NCBI GenBank assembly: GCA_002077065.1
Contig: NAJO01000002.1
Location: 62,001-126,000, forward strand
Direction: 5' to 3'
DNA length: 64,000 bases
DNA from: Cryoendolithus antarcticus
Taxonomy: Eukaryota; Ascomycota; Dothideomycetes; Cladosporiales; Cladosporiaceae
The notes beneath the pieces are model-generated. The model made no database searches, was not told the DNA's origin, and saw nothing but the letters and a program-made list of their open reading frames with translations. Both the position numbers and the translations under genes were made by a program. This document shows, one piece after another, positions 1 through 11,290 of this stretch (its first letter is position 1; every line of letters starts with the position of its first letter).

Positions 1-463
1 ACGAACAGCGAGATGCTCATGCTGGAAGCTGGTCCTCGCCGTCGGTGCCATCGTATGCCAGTACAGGCGACTCCGGGCTCGCGCAGGATTGAGTATCCGA
101 TCATAGCTGAATACCCACAACAACGATACAGACCTGTCCAATATATGGACTGTTGACTGTCTTTGACTATATTGGAAGTAGATTTACGGCCGAGAGTGTC
201 TGGCCGAGAGTGTCTGCTCGTGGTCCAAGCTTATATCCGCCAGTGGAGACTACCGAGGTCACCTGCGGTTGCGCCAGCTCCTCCACCACGACAAGCGTGC
301 GAATGTTCGACGTGCTCAGTAATCGCGAAATGCAATAGCCGGTAGGACAACTATTTCCCCACTGTCCCCTTCCATAGCTCCTCTCAATCCATCACCCATT
401 CCCTGGACCCGCCAGCAAATCTAGTAGGAACAATACAGCGATCTGAATAACGAAGCCGCGAAC
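1..463. other. Intergenic, upstream of nitronate monooxygenase
   Basis: No gene recognised. The only structure seen is a perfect 14-bp tandem duplication at 188-215. The right part should hold the promoter and 5' leader of the gene starting at 464. Confidence 0.5.
188..215. repeat. 14-bp tandem direct repeat, two copies
   Basis: The unit GGCCGAGAGTGTCT occurs twice in immediate succession (188-201 and 202-215). It lies in non-coding DNA about 250 bp upstream of the first gene and looks like a simple slippage duplication. Confidence 0.85.
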
Positions 464-1676
464 ATGCCATTCAACACAGCGCTCACGCGCAAGCTGGGAA
501 TCAGAGGTAAGTCGCGCAGTCCAAATGATCACGCAGAGACCAACAAGCAACAGTCCCCGTCGTGCAAGGCGGCATGATGTGGGTGGGCTACGCCGAGCTC
601 GCCTCCGCCGTCTCCAATGCAGGCGGTCTCGGTATCCTCACAGCCCTGACGCAACCCACTCCCGAAGACCTGCGCAAAGAGATCCGTAAGACGAAGAAGA
701 TGACTAAGTTCCCCTTCGGCGTCAACATTACGCTGCTCCCCTCGATCAACCCGCCAGACTACCCCGCCTACGCCCAAGTGGTGATCGATGAAGGGATCCG
801 GATCGTTGAGACCGCCGGCAACAGCCCGGGACCGGTGATCAAGATGCTGAAAGAGGCAAATCCTCCTTGTGTGATCCTGCACAAGTGCACGACCATCCGC
901 CACGCCCTGAGCGCAGTGAAGCTTGGTGTAGACTTCCTCTCAATCAACGGCTTCGAATGCGCTGGCCACGTAGGCGAGAGCGACATCACGAACTTCATCC
1001 TCCTCTCCCGTGCCCGACAATCGATCAAAGTCCCTTTCATTGCCTCTGGTGGCTTCGCAGATGGGCAAGGTCTCGCAGCAGCGCTCAGCTTAGGAGCCGA
1101 GGGGATTAACATGGGCACGAGGTTCATGTGCACGGTCGAGGCGCCGATCCACAACAACATCAAGGAGAGCATCGTCAAGGCGCAAGAGACGGACACGCAG
1201 CTTGTGCTAAGACGATGGACGAACACGAGTCGGTTGTTCAAGAACAAGGTCGCGGAGCAGGCTATGAAGGTAGAGAGGGAGAGCACGACGGGAAAGTTCG
1301 AGGAGATCGCACCCTATGTCTCCGGCGCGAGAGGCCGGCAGGTCTTCCTGAATGGTGATCCAGATCACGGCGTACGTCGCACTCGCCCCTCCACCTCCTA
1401 CACGTGCATACTAACTTCACCCTCTAGGTCTGGACAGCTGGCCAAGTCATCGGCCTCATCCACGACATCCCCACATGCGCCGATCTTGTCGGTCGCATCG
1501 AGACAGAAGCTATCGAGACGCTGCAGAAAGCATCGAGTCTCATTGTTGATAAGCAGCCGGAGCCTGATATTCAGGGCAAGCCCATCCAGGACTCTAGCGC
1601 GAACCCGAAGAGCGAGCATGGGAAGGCTCCGGGAGAGGCGATGATATATGATATTGGCAGGTCGTCGAAATTGTAG
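464..1676 (+). CDS. Nitronate monooxygenase (2-nitropropane dioxygenase family)
   Basis: Three exons (464-506, 554-1371, 1428-1676) give 369 residues. The first intron is GTAAGT..CAACAG; the second is GTACGT..CTCTAG with branch CTAAC. This FMN-dependent TIM-barrel family oxidises alkyl nitronates such as propionate-3-nitronate to carbonyl compounds plus nitrite, usually as detoxification. The N-terminal FMN loop PVVQGGMMW is at about 16-24. GFECAGHVGE (about 147-156) corresponds to the family E-x-G-G-H segment, and ASGGFADGQG with GAEGINMGTRF (about 178-206) is the phosphate-binding part of the barrel. Splicing is needed to make the N-terminal flavin loop continuous: the first 14 codons lie in exon 1. 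Family assignment is strong; the substrate is not known. Confidence 0.9.
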
Positions 1677-2105
1677 ATAAACGTATAGACCTGATCGTCG
1701 TCACGATACAACAATTCTCCAGCCCTCGCAACCGAATTAGCTAGCCTTGTGACCTCTCATCAGCTTAGATCGGAACTTTGTAATTTCCCTCGTTTATTGC
1801 ATTTCACCCATCGCAGCGAAATTGATATGACAATCCTGCGATAGTGTTACGGCTTCGAAAGCAGCGATACTGACTACTCTCGGCATATCTGCTGCCATCA
1901 ACCCCCACCTCAACATGAGCCGATAGGTAGCCGAAGTGCCCCAGACGGGACCCCACTGGATACATGTAGCCGTATACGGCTCTACCGCTGTGTGATGCTT
2001 AGGTGCTTACAACAACATCTGCTACTCTCACGCTCTCTTTGGCTGTAGAGTGTTTGAAAGCTTAGATCCTAATCACCGTCAAGGCCATTGCCTGGAAGCT
2101 GCATC
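1677..2105. other. Intergenic region between two plus-strand genes
   Basis: About 430 bp holding the 3' end of the nitronate monooxygenase and the presumed promoter of the acetoacetyl-CoA synthetase. I see no further gene. Confidence 0.5.
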
Positions 2106-4317
2106 ATGGCCTCAACAACATCTCTCCCCAGGAAGCTCTGGGAACACCCCAATCCCCAATCGACCAATGCCTGGAAGTTCATGCAACAGATCAACAAGAA
2201 ACATGGCCAAGGCCTACAGTGCTGGGACGATCTCCACGCCTGGTCCATCTCCTCCAACGCCACCTTCTGGGAAGAAGTCTTCAAAACCTACCCCATGATC
2301 CACTCCGGCACCTACTCCAAAGTCATAGACACCTCAGCCCGCATCGATTCAATTCCCAAATGGTTCGAAGGCGTCAAAGTCAACTTCGCGGAAAACGTCT
2401 TATTCTCCGCCGACCCCAAGGACCCGACCAAGGCCACCACTCTCGACAAGCCAGACGATGGCGTGGCATGTACGGAAGTCAGAGAGGGATGCACGGAGGT
2501 GCGAGACTGTACTTGGCTTGAGATCCGGCAACGGACAGGCGAGCTGGCTAATGCCATGCGGGCTCGTGGCGTGAGGAAGGGCGATCGTGTGGCGGTAGTG
2601 GCGAGTAATTCGATCGACACTTTAGTCGTATTCTACGCTGTGACGGCGCTGGGAGGACTTTTCAGTAGCTCATCTACTGATATGGGGACGAAAGGGATTC
2701 TAGATCGACTGAGGCAGACGCGGCCGCGGTACGTGTTTATGGACGATTGGGCAGTTTATAACGGTAAGACTATCGATTTGAGATCAAAGATGGCCGAGAT
2801 CGTGGCTGGCATGGATGGTGTGAGTGAGTTCGACGGCTTGGTGAGCCAACCTCGCTGGCAAGACAGACCGGAAGACGTCTCTGGCGTGCCGAGAACAGAG
2901 ACGCTGGCGAGCTTCAAGAAGTCTGCCAAAGGTAATTCGACGTTACGATTCGAGCGAGTAGCCTTCGGCGACCCATTCTTGATAGTCTACTCCTCGGGCA
3001 CCACAGGCATGCCAAAATGCATCGTCCACTCCACTGGCGGCGTCCTCCTCAATATCAAAAAGGAAGGAAAACTCCACCGCGACGCAGGTCCAGATGCCAC
3101 AGTGCTGCAATACACGACAACGGGCTGGATCATGTACCTCGTGTCCTGCTCTTCGATGGTCCACGGCTCCCGCGCAGTGCTGTACGATGGCTCGCCGTTC
3201 CAGCCGGATCTCAAGACGTTCGTGAAATTGTTGGAGAGTCAGAAGGTGACGGATTGGGGCGTCAGTCCGCGGTATATGCAGACGCTTGCTACTGCTAAAC
3301 CACCTATGTTGCCGAGAGATATTGCGGACCTACGGCATTTGCGGAGAGTGACTAGCACCGGGATGGTACTGTCAGAAGCGCAGTTTGACTGGTTCTACGA
3401 TCATGGTTTCCCGGCGCACACGCATCTGTGCAACATTTCTGGCGGCACAGATCTTGCTGCTTGTTTGGTGATGGATACGCCCCTCAAGCCGCTTTACTCA
3501 GGCGGCTGTCAAACTGCCGCTCTCGGACTTGACGTCGAAGCTTTCGACCCCAACGCTTCGGATGGAGACATTGGTGTCGCGGTTCGAAGAGGCGAGAGCG
3601 GCGAGTTGGTGTGTAGAAATGCCTTTCCGACGATGCCTGTCAAGTTCTGGGGCGATGAAGACGGGAAGAAGTACCACAATGCTTACTTTGCGCGGTTTGA
3701 TAATGTGTGGGCTCACGGTGATTTCATTAGCTTGCATGCTGTGACTGGGCAGGCTGTGTTGCATGGACGGGCGGATGGGGTGCTGAATCCGAGTGGAGTG
3801 AGGTTTGGAAGCGCGGTAAGTGTTCCTCATGCGAGCAGCGATATGAGTGGAGTGCTGATGTGTCGCTGCAGGAGATCTACAACGTGCTGGACCACAATTT
3901 TCCAAATGAGATCCAGGACAGCATATGTGTCGGCCAGCGACGACCGCATGACATGGATGAGAGCGTCATGCTGTTTTTGCTAATGAAGCCTGGGCAGGCA
4001 TATACGCAGGATCTTGTCAAGCGTGTCAAAGCGGCAATCGCGAAGGACGCAGGCGTGCGTTGCGTGCCGAAGTATGTCTTCGAGACGCCGGAGATACCCG
4101 TGAGTCTCCCAATGGATTGACCCGGCTATTGTAGTTGTTTGCTGACATGATGTTGCAGACTACGATCAATTTGAAGAAGGTCGAGCTGCCGGTCAAGCAG
4201 ATCGTGTCTGGAAAGATCATCAAGCCTTCAGACACCCTGGCGAATAAGGAGTGTCTGAACTTCTATTACCAGTTCGCGAAGGTCGAGGAGCTGGGTCAGG
4301 TGAAGAGTAAACTGTAG
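2106..4317 (+). CDS. AACS: Acetoacetyl-CoA synthetase
   Basis: Three exons (2106-3815, 3872-4099, 4159-4317) encode 698 residues, the usual size for this ANL-superfamily enzyme. It activates acetoacetate with ATP and CoA to acetoacetyl-CoA, feeding cytosolic ketone carbon into lipid or sterol synthesis. The N-terminus KLWEHPNPQST matches the family. The AMP-binding signature IVYSSGTTGMPKCIVH lies at about 291-306. A later ISGGTDLAACLV segment and the C-terminal QIVSGKIIKPSD, with the expected catalytic lysine region, complete the fold. Intron donors are GTAAGT and GTGAGT and both introns are in phase 0. I start at the ATG at 2106; the open frame extends slightly upstream but without an ATG. 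Propionyl- or other acyl-CoA synthetase is less likely given the acetoacetyl-type N-terminus. Confidence 0.9.
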
Positions 4318-4501
4318 GACCTCGAGGACACACGGACGCACGTGAATAGCGCTCGACAGACGACCATCCACCGCTCCATGGCTTCAGAGCCTATTGAGAG
4401 CCTCGTCGAGACACACAGTCAATCGTTTACGCGGGAGGGTTGCCTGCTATAGACATCTTCATAATGAAGAGACAAGAAGATTGAGCTCGCGGACTCATCG
4501 T

Positions 4502-5022
4502 TCAATCAACGCGATACTCCGGTGGCGCACCCTTCATCACAGTGCTTTTCTTGATACTCAGCTGGTCCAGTGAGACATCCTTGAGCATTCGCAGCTGTCA
4601 TCGATCGTCAGTAACCTCATGCCAATCCGGGCTTCTAGATGAGGAAGCCATACATTAATAGTGTTCCTCGCCTCACCCCCAAACATCTTCTCAATAGCCG
4701 TCAAATCACTCCCAACCACATTCCCACACCTCTCACAAATCCAATGCGGACAGATGCCCCGTCCGCAGCGATACTCCTTCCGATGCTCCAGGCCTTGCGT
4801 GAATTCCACGTTCTTGGCTAGAGGGTGGCAGGCTATAAAACCTTGTCGCAAGCAATGGGAGCATTGACATTCTGAGGCGGTGTAGATGCCTTTACCTTGG
4901 GCTTCGGACTCGAGCAGAGGTGGGGAGATGGTGATGTTGTAGCGGATTGCGCCGCAGTGGCAGTGTAGGGCGTAGGTGGCCCAGACGCCTGTTTCTTCTG
5001 GCCATGGAGTGGGTGGAGGCAT
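4502..5022 (-). CDS. GFA/CENP-V-type zinc protein
   Basis: Two exons on the minus strand (5022-4654 and 4594-4502) encode 153 residues. The cysteine pattern is that of the glutathione-dependent formaldehyde-activating (GFA) fold: C21-x-C23 in CHCGAIRY, C52-x-C54-x2-C57 in CQCSHC, then C86, C91, C96 and C99 around CPHWICERCG. These bind two zincs in the family. The 59-bp intron (GTATGG..GACAG) joins GGEARNTIN to LRMLKDVSLDQLS; reading through it instead would give an unlike C-terminus. Fungal members are abundant and mostly uncharacterised, and true formaldehyde activity is doubtful for many. The fold assignment is firm and the substrate unknown. Confidence 0.85.
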
Positions 5023-5381
5023 GGCAGGCAGTGTGATGCTACTATCGGGATCTAGAACGGTGTGGGAAAGTGGACATGATCTGTTCTAGAGGTGTATGTA
5101 TGTAATGTATGCAGGTGCACGTCTAGAAAGCTTAGCCTCAGTGGGGCCGACAGAGAGCAGATATGTCTCCGAATCAAGTATTCGAACAAATGAATCGGAA
5201 TTGTACGATCATCTGTATTGCTCTCGAACTACTGAACTCACTTGTCTAGTTCAATCATGGGCGGTCCTGGAGTTCCACTGGCCTCAGCCGGCAACGCTAC
5301 AAGTCCACCCGTCGATCCTCTTGCTTCCTCGGATTCCGCAACCCAGCGATCATAGCCACGGATCCACTTGATTGACACTCC

Positions 5382-6499
5382 CTAATGTTCGCCAATTCCG
5401 AGTTGACGAGGCGGGAAGGGCATTCCTCCTTCGAATTGATCCAATTCGTAATAGCAGATTTGGTCGCCGTAGCTCTCGTACCGAGGACATTCGCCTCGCA
5501 GTGCGCAATCGCGCCTCTCTCGAGATCTATGCGCTCTTCCTCCGGGATCACGCATCACAGGACCAAGCCAGAGGAATACGAGGAGGCACCTGACAAAGGC
5601 GAGAACGACAAGTTAGCCATTGCGAAAGTCCTCCCGTGTCGGTGGTCGTTCACGGTCAGCATTGACCCTATGGTGGGTGCTCTGGCTTTGATGTATCGTT
5701 GGAGTGCTTTGTTGTACGGTGGTGATCCAAGGCCCCGCTAGCATCGCGGCAGGCGCTGTAACCGAAGTCGTGAGCGTCAGTGGTAATGCCAGTGTGCTGG
5801 CCCGACAGTCGTCACCGTGGCCGTTGTTGCGCGAAACCTTCGCGGCTTCAAACAGTGTAAGACCCAGCATGATCATCGCATCGACGTCCAGACATGCCTT
5901 CTGACCTGGCTGATCCACCATCTCCATCGTCTCGTAGAGCATACCTCGGAGCGGCGAAGCTTGCACGAATTGGTCGAAGGCGAAGTCGTGCGAACTCAAG
6001 ATTGAGATCTGTCCTGTCTCGAAGTTCATACAGCTGTGGACACCGCACGGCTTCAGCCACATCAGAGGCAGACGAGCATGTCTCAGCGTAGCTTGTAGCG
6101 ACACACGTACGGTCATCATAGGTATTCGTCGTGCCATGCGCTCGGATATGTTGCGAAGCCAGCGGCAGGTGGGACTTCTGTGCCAGGATCAGCCACTCTG
6201 CAGGGCCGCGTCGATGCCCAAGTCGATGGTGAACCTATTGCCTCCGTAGTCCATAGGCAAAGACTCTCGTCGGATCTGGCGGCAAGTCTGAGTGAGTGCG
6301 CATGACGGGATTCGAGTTGGACTGTCGTTGTAGACGCCAGTACCGTCTCCCACTTGCGTCCCTATGCGAATTGCGTAATCGAGAGTGAGCGCAAGAGAGT
6401 ATATCCTGTTGCGTAGCTCGGCGGCAACTTGAAGAGACCCGTTCCCTTTGGTATCGACCGCTCGCGAGTGTGAGTCTCTGCGATGTTGGTGGTATCCAT
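5382..6499 (-). pseudogene. Decayed paralogue of the LPPELRN-IY membrane-protein family
   Basis: Read on the minus strand from the ATG at 6499, a frame ends in GLFKLPP near 6423. The next frame continues with ELRNRIYSLAL and ALTQTCRQIRRESL, so one base is missing at about 6421-6424. The second frame then meets an in-frame TGA at 6191-6189. It resumes through RWLRNISERMARRIP and GMLYETMEMVDQP, and hits TAA at 5615-5613 just before a hydrophobic stretch like the membrane segment of the intact gene at 7102-8388. It stays open to TAG at 5384-5382. The order of conserved blocks (LPPELRN-IY, ALTQTCRQ, RWL, ETME, hydrophobic tail) is collinear with the intact neighbour. Three lesions make a non-functional copy likely. 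No convincing intron removes them. Confidence 0.75.
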
Positions 6500-6599
6500 G
6501 ATGTCTGCCTTCGACGTGGAGTGTGGATGCTCCGCACTAATCAGGTGTGTAGGTGGTGACCGCCCACAAGCAGTCCAAGGCTGCATCTAGCAAGTAATA

Positions 6600-7101
6600 T
6601 GTGTTGTCATGCTCTTGCACAAGGTAAAGTGAACGAAAATTCCTTCACTTCACTCCTTCGAGGCTCCGAAAATCACGAGCGCACCTTCCTTTCTCACAGA
6701 GCACATGCGGGTGTAGACTTTGCGCGAAGTAAGTGTGATGCGTCTGATTACTTGATACGTGCTACGGAAGAAAGAGGGTGCTCACATCTCTTGTGTTGAC
6801 AGCTACAGTGTGAGCAATTACTAGACGCCTTCTCCGCACTATGCGTCGTTGAAGCTGAGGGTGCAACAACGAGTCGAGCTTCTCGCCAGAAACATACAAG
6901 AGCTGCTGTATCAGACTCTGGCAAGGCCGGAAGAATGTCACAGATACCCGTCACACACACAGGCAGTAAAGAGACTTCGATGTCCATGACCACCGTATCA
7001 GGCGAGCAGTGTGTTTACCAACCCTCCCGCAGCCGAGCTCGATATCCACCTCAAGTCTCTGACATCGAAAGTGTCTTCCAGATTCAAATGAGTGTCAGTA
7101 A
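6600..7101. other. Intergenic region between the broken and intact paralogues
   Basis: About 500 bp. Short frames exist on both strands but none has conserved motifs or plausible splice sites. No mobile-element termini seen. Confidence 0.45.
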
Positions 7102-8388
7102 TCACTCAAACCGCGGCGATAAGACCCTATTCCCGCGGGACCCCACGCTTGCATCCCCAGGCAGTCGAAATTCCGGATCTACCAGTCTAACCAGATTTGC
7201 CACAAGCAGGATAACTATGACCACTGACACGCTGATTACGAGAAAGCACGCGAGCCAATAGCAAAAGCTGTCCGACATCGTGGAGAGTCGGCTTCTCGGC
7301 GTAGAATCTGACTGCAAGTCCGTGCGGCGCTTGATATAGCAGGCGGCGAGGAACGTAGAGCGCCCATTTTCCGTTGTCTCCAGCCACCCTGCCGTATCGG
7401 ACAGCGAGGCGCCGAGCGCAAGCAGCAGGTCCATCTGGAGATGCCTCTTGCGGGTAGGATCGTCTGATGCTTCCATTGTTTCCTCGAGAGACTGGCGCAC
7501 TTGACGGAAGACATCGAAGGTGCCTTGCTTGTTGCTTGTCGGAAAGTTCTTAACGCCCCCCAGAGCGAAGTGCATGGCTACGAATGCAATTGTGTCCAGT
7601 CTGAAGTGTCCAGGGTCTCGCCCAATCCACTCAAGCACAGCTCTAGGCGATAAGCGAACGACCAGGCTGCGGAAGTTCTGCGCAATACCCAGCGGGAGAC
7701 CCAGAAGCCAACGGCGCGAAGTGCTCTCGGTCCAGCGAGTCAGTGTAGACATTCCGAGACAGATGTCGAATAGGTTGACTTCGTAGAACATCTTCTGGGT
7801 ATCGCTCTGTAGCTGACGGCAGGTCTGGGTGAGCGCAAGTAGCCTTGGATGCATTGCGCGACAGTCCTCGCCTGGGCGATAACGGGCCACGTGGAGATCG
7901 TTGGTAGCGGATGCGCTATCTCCCGCTTCTCGAATTTCCAATGCGTACTTGTGCACCAGCGCCATTGCATAGATCTTATTGCGAAGTTCGGGCGGAAGTG
8001 TAAGGAGTGACTGAACCCGCGGCATGATGCATTTGCAGGGCCTCAGGCCGACGACGTGGGCGACCTCGTTCACATTCTGCAGAGCCATCGTCATCGATCC
8101 TGGAAACTCCACGGCTGTACCATAGATACGGGCGCGTCCGCCAGTGAGATATGGCGCAAGGGCGGGCAGCCAAGGCTTGACAGCATCTGTACCACTTATA
8201 TAGCGTGTCCTACCATCTTCGCGCCAAGTAATCAGATCAGCCTCGGATAGGTCGGACTCGCGCGCCAGACTGCTATGAGCGATGCGCAAGCCTCCTAGGT
8301 CAAGAGCAGCGGCGACAGTCCTATGCGCCGTGAGCGTCGCTTCCCCTTCCGCGGCAGACACAGTGATGATGTATGACAGCGCCACCAT
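7102..8388 (-). CDS. LPPELRN-IY domain protein with C-terminal membrane segment
   Basis: Intronless frame of 428 residues. The recognisable block is LLTLPPELRNKIYAMAL at about 128-144, followed by LLALTQTCRQLQSD. This is the F-box-like/2EXR-type arrangement found in large, lineage-expanded families of Dothideomycetes, where the domain is usually N-terminal. Here about 100 extra residues precede it, so translation may really start at the ATG at 8088 (MALQNVNEVA). A strongly hydrophobic stretch at about 372-400 (WLACFLVISVSVVIVILLV) predicts one transmembrane helix near the C-terminus, unusual for a soluble F-box-like adaptor. No function is known. It is the intact relative of the pseudogene at 5382-6499. 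Confidence 0.65.
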   Translation of the reverse strand: MVALSYIITVSAAEGEATLTAHRTVAAALDLGGLRIAHSSLARESDLSEADLITWREDGRTRYISGTDAVKPWLPALAPYLTGGRARIYGTAVEFPGSMTMALQNVNEVAHVVGLRPCKCIMPRVQSLLTLPPELRNKIYAMALVHKYALEIREAGDSASATNDLHVARYRPGEDCRAMHPRLLALTQTCRQLQSDTQKMFYEVNLFDICLGMSTLTRWTESTSRRWLLGLPLGIAQNFRSLVVRLSPRAVLEWIGRDPGHFRLDTIAFVAMHFALGGVKNFPTSNKQGTFDVFRQVRQSLEETMEASDDPTRKRHLQMDLLLALGASLSDTAGWLETTENGRSTFLAACYIKRRTDLQSDSTPRSRLSTMSDSFCYWLACFLVISVSVVIVILLVANLVRLVDPEFRLPGDASVGSRGNRVLSPRFE

Positions 8389-8722
8389 GGTGGGTGCGTA
8401 CAGCGTGCGACAGGTAGTGGACTCGTTGAACGCGTGCAGGAAGTAAGTCTGGCTCGATGTCGCAAGTCGGAATGGGGTCGGATGTGATGTGTTGCCGTTG
8501 CCAGGTCAGCGGCAGTCAAGATCTTGTGGCATATATTGGCAAGGGCGACCGACGTTTGTGCATAACCTATCAACGTGAATACACTGCATTCACTACACCG
8601 GATATGCAATGCAACACGTACCGACGACCGTACTCACCCTGTATGGTGCGCAAGCCAGAGCATAGTGAAACCTGACTCGGCCTGCTAATCATCGAATTGA
8701 GTGAATTGATCAGTGTGGCCTA
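8389..8722. other. Intergenic region, upstream of the LPPELRN-IY gene
   Basis: About 330 bp between the start of the LPPELRN-IY gene and the 3' end of the gamma-tubulin complex gene, both minus strand. Nothing further recognised. Confidence 0.4.
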
Positions 8723-11290
8723 TCAGCTGATCAGCCACTCCAGCCGATCCGCCAGCATCTCGAGCATAGCCTCGCCGCCCACACGACTCAGACTTCTCAC
8801 CCCAGCTGTGGCGAACGGCAACGAAGCCTTGTACTCGCTCTCCATGTCGGCGATCTTCTTGAGTCCTGTCTTCCCATCGCTATCCTCCGACCGGCGTGTG
8901 ACGTCTACTACTCCGTCCGGGAGTGTTGCAAACCTCTCGCAAAGTGTGAGGATAGACACGAGAGCATCTCGTATCGGCATTACATTCGCGCCAAGCAGCA
9001 AGGCACGTTCAACGCGAGCTCTGTAGGTAGCATAGACTGCAACCATGTCGTCGACACCAGTAGCTTGAAGCATCTGGGCATGCGCTTCAGCAGTCAGGAC
9101 ATTGCCGGTGGTGGTGATGTAAGTATGAAAGACATCGCAGAATGCCATGAGCGCTTGACGAAGCTTTAGGACACTACTGGAAGCAGGACCTTGCGCTTCC
9201 GAGGAGACTGGCCGCAGTATCGTGAACGGCTTGCGGAGGCAGCGTTGTGCATATAGTGTCTGCAGCAGCAGCGTAGAAGCTTGCGCCTGGGTTGCCGATG
9301 TTCTCTCACGAGTGATGTTCTGTACTGGCCACGTGAAGTAGTAATGTAGCGATAGAGTTTCGAGAGCAGCCACAATGCTCGCAGAGCCATTAGGAGCTCG
9401 ATCGAATACTGCAGTCAGTGACTCCTTGTGGATCGCACTGCTGCCGTTTCCAATGGTATCCCTTGCCAGCTCGGTAACGAGGAAGGCGTCACGACATGTA
9501 CCCGGTCGTCGCTCGATGCTTTCGAACAGAGCCTCGGCGAACGAGCCTGAGTGCGCAGCATCCGCAGAGAAATAGATGTGACTCAGAGTGGTCAGCGTGC
9601 CCAGTACACCATGGTCATGCAAGAGCGCACACTTCAATCGAGGCGCACAGTCTTTGCCGGTCTTGGAAATCCACCCTCCTAGTTCCTCGTCGAAAAATTG
9701 GGTGTACGGTGTGAATGGGTTGTCGCGCATGCGAGAAGTCATCGGATCAACGTCCCAGTCATCCGCATCGTCTCGCGTGGTCGAAATCTGGGTCAAGGCA
9801 TCATTGCTGAGTTGCTTGAGAAACATTGTCGCTTTGCCCATAGCGAAGATCTCTGCAAGCTTGTTGTGAAGGAAGTTTGGCGCCACGAGATGCCCATATG
9901 CATCACGGCGCAAGCGATACTTCGAATGCCAGATTGTCGCCGGCTCGCATGGTGCCTTCGACTCTTCCACGAAGAAGCTCTCATTGTTGTCTTCAGCAAT
10001 ACCGGAGCGCAGCCACGTTGCCGTAGGTCGAAGGTAGGTCCTGACAGTGTCAAGTAAAACGCGACTGAACACCGCGAGCCCTTCTTCATTCCCCTCTAGC
10101 TGTGCGGCACATGCCAAGTCATACAGACCGTCGAGTAGAGCGTAAGATCCTACGGTGTTGGAAATGGTTCTCGCCACCAGCTGCGATAGTACACACAGGG
10201 GCACTGCGGATGCCTGTGCTTTATGCAGGATTTCGATCATGCTCACCGTCACTGTTCGATCTGGGTTGACATAGTCAGACTCGAGATCTGACAGCACTCC
10301 ATCGAAATTCGATAGAATCTTGCCGATAGCCGCCTGGCAAGTCCGCTGCCATGCATTGAGTTGCTGGACATGCGTCCACCATCTTAGGAAGCCAAGACTG
10401 TTACCGAGTGCCGCGAAATTGACCAGAACATCTTTCATGGTGCTGACTGCGGTCGTATTAGTGCGGAGTCCGCCATGGATAGCCACTTTGCCCTCGTGAT
10501 TGATGGCGTACAGGTCAGTGTCCAGTCCCCGCAGCATCTGTAATGATTGCCGCGCGACATCTAGCTCGGTGGCAACTTGGTTTTTTGGTGCGTGTGCTAT
10601 GAGTCGAAGCGAGTGCAACGCTTGCAACGCTGCCTGCTCTTCAGCAGTCGGCTGCAAGACATACTGTCTAGCCAGGTCGACTGCACTCGAACCATCGATC
10701 GACGTCGCGCTAGTCGATGCTGTGGGTTCACTGTCGTCGTCGCTGCCAGCCTCGTCGCCACTCGAGTGATAGCCGCGTGCAACATCATCCCAGAGGCTAA
10801 GTTCCGTGGCCGGCTCATCCGCATTCAGCTCAGCCCACGTCAATGCCTTCCTTTCGGACTCCTGGACATCCGTATTGTACAGAACAGTACTATCAGTATG
10901 CAGCACTGGTCGGTCTGACAATAGCATTAACAGAGACAGAGCCTCCGGGAGGAACTTGTCCCGAGCAGGCAGCTCATTGAGCCGATCCTGGAGAGCATCT
11001 GAAAGGTCGTCCCGGTCAAGTACCGCGAACTTTTCGACCAAGCCATCAAGCTTGGCCTTGACGTCGAACTGGTTCGTGCGAGCATGGCTGTGGTCGCGAA
11101 TGCCTTTCACAGCGACAGTCTTGAGCTGCGCGAATCTCGCATCCTGCTTTCCGATGCCAGTAATGCTGCCAATCAGCCCTTCAGCCAGATCGTTGAGCTG
11201 GCCAGCGTGAGCCATGCCGATCGCCGCATTCTCTACTGTAGTTCGAGATGTCTTGCATCTCTCGCTCAGTCGCGTTCCAAGCGCGTCCAT
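8723..11290 (-). CDS. Gamma-tubulin complex component, GCP5-like
   Basis: Uninterrupted 855-residue frame. GCP proteins assemble the gamma-tubulin ring complex at spindle pole bodies and nucleate microtubules. The central segment RLRRDAYGHLVAPNFL followed by AEIFAMGKATMFLKQL is the GCP N-domain pattern 'LR...APNFL...I...GKS..FL' and is closest to GCP5. The C-terminal part, with LMAFCDVFHTYITTTGNVL and YRARVERALLLG, matches the GCP C-domain that contacts gamma-tubulin. An acidic Ser-rich linker (SSGDEAGSDDDSEPTAS) sits at about 176-192. The length is typical. GCP5/mod21-type proteins are fast evolving, so GCP4 or GCP6 cannot be excluded by eye. Confidence 0.75.
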   Translation of the reverse strand: MDALGTRLSERCKTSRTTVENAAIGMAHAGQLNDLAEGLIGSITGIGKQDARFAQLKTVAVKGIRDHSHARTNQFDVKAKLDGLVEKFAVLDRDDLSDALQDRLNELPARDKFLPEALSLLMLLSDRPVLHTDSTVLYNTDVQESERKALTWAELNADEPATELSLWDDVARGYHSSGDEAGSDDDSEPTASTSATSIDGSSAVDLARQYVLQPTAEEQAALQALHSLRLIAHAPKNQVATELDVARQSLQMLRGLDTDLYAINHEGKVAIHGGLRTNTTAVSTMKDVLVNFAALGNSLGFLRWWTHVQQLNAWQRTCQAAIGKILSNFDGVLSDLESDYVNPDRTVTVSMIEILHKAQASAVPLCVLSQLVARTISNTVGSYALLDGLYDLACAAQLEGNEEGLAVFSRVLLDTVRTYLRPTATWLRSGIAEDNNESFFVEESKAPCEPATIWHSKYRLRRDAYGHLVAPNFLHNKLAEIFAMGKATMFLKQLSNDALTQISTTRDDADDWDVDPMTSRMRDNPFTPYTQFFDEELGGWISKTGKDCAPRLKCALLHDHGVLGTLTTLSHIYFSADAAHSGSFAEALFESIERRPGTCRDAFLVTELARDTIGNGSSAIHKESLTAVFDRAPNGSASIVAALETLSLHYYFTWPVQNITRERTSATQAQASTLLLQTLYAQRCLRKPFTILRPVSSEAQGPASSSVLKLRQALMAFCDVFHTYITTTGNVLTAEAHAQMLQATGVDDMVAVYATYRARVERALLLGANVMPIRDALVSILTLCERFATLPDGVVDVTRRSEDSDGKTGLKKIADMESEYKASLPFATAGVRSLSRVGGEAMLEMLADRLEWLIS

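Noticed and set aside
2088..2105. Upstream start of acetoacetyl-CoA synthetase at 2088
   Set aside because: The codon is TTG; the ATG at 2106 begins the family-like sequence.
464..4317. Secondary-metabolite or catabolic cluster (nitronate monooxygenase plus acetoacetyl-CoA synthetase)
   Set aside because: No synthase, transporter or dedicated regulator is adjacent, and neighbours are unrelated housekeeping genes.
5000..7100. Repeat-induced point mutation or transposon remnant in the pseudogene region
   Set aside because: Base composition is not visibly AT-shifted and no repeat copy or terminal repeat is seen in the window; dinucleotide indices would be needed.
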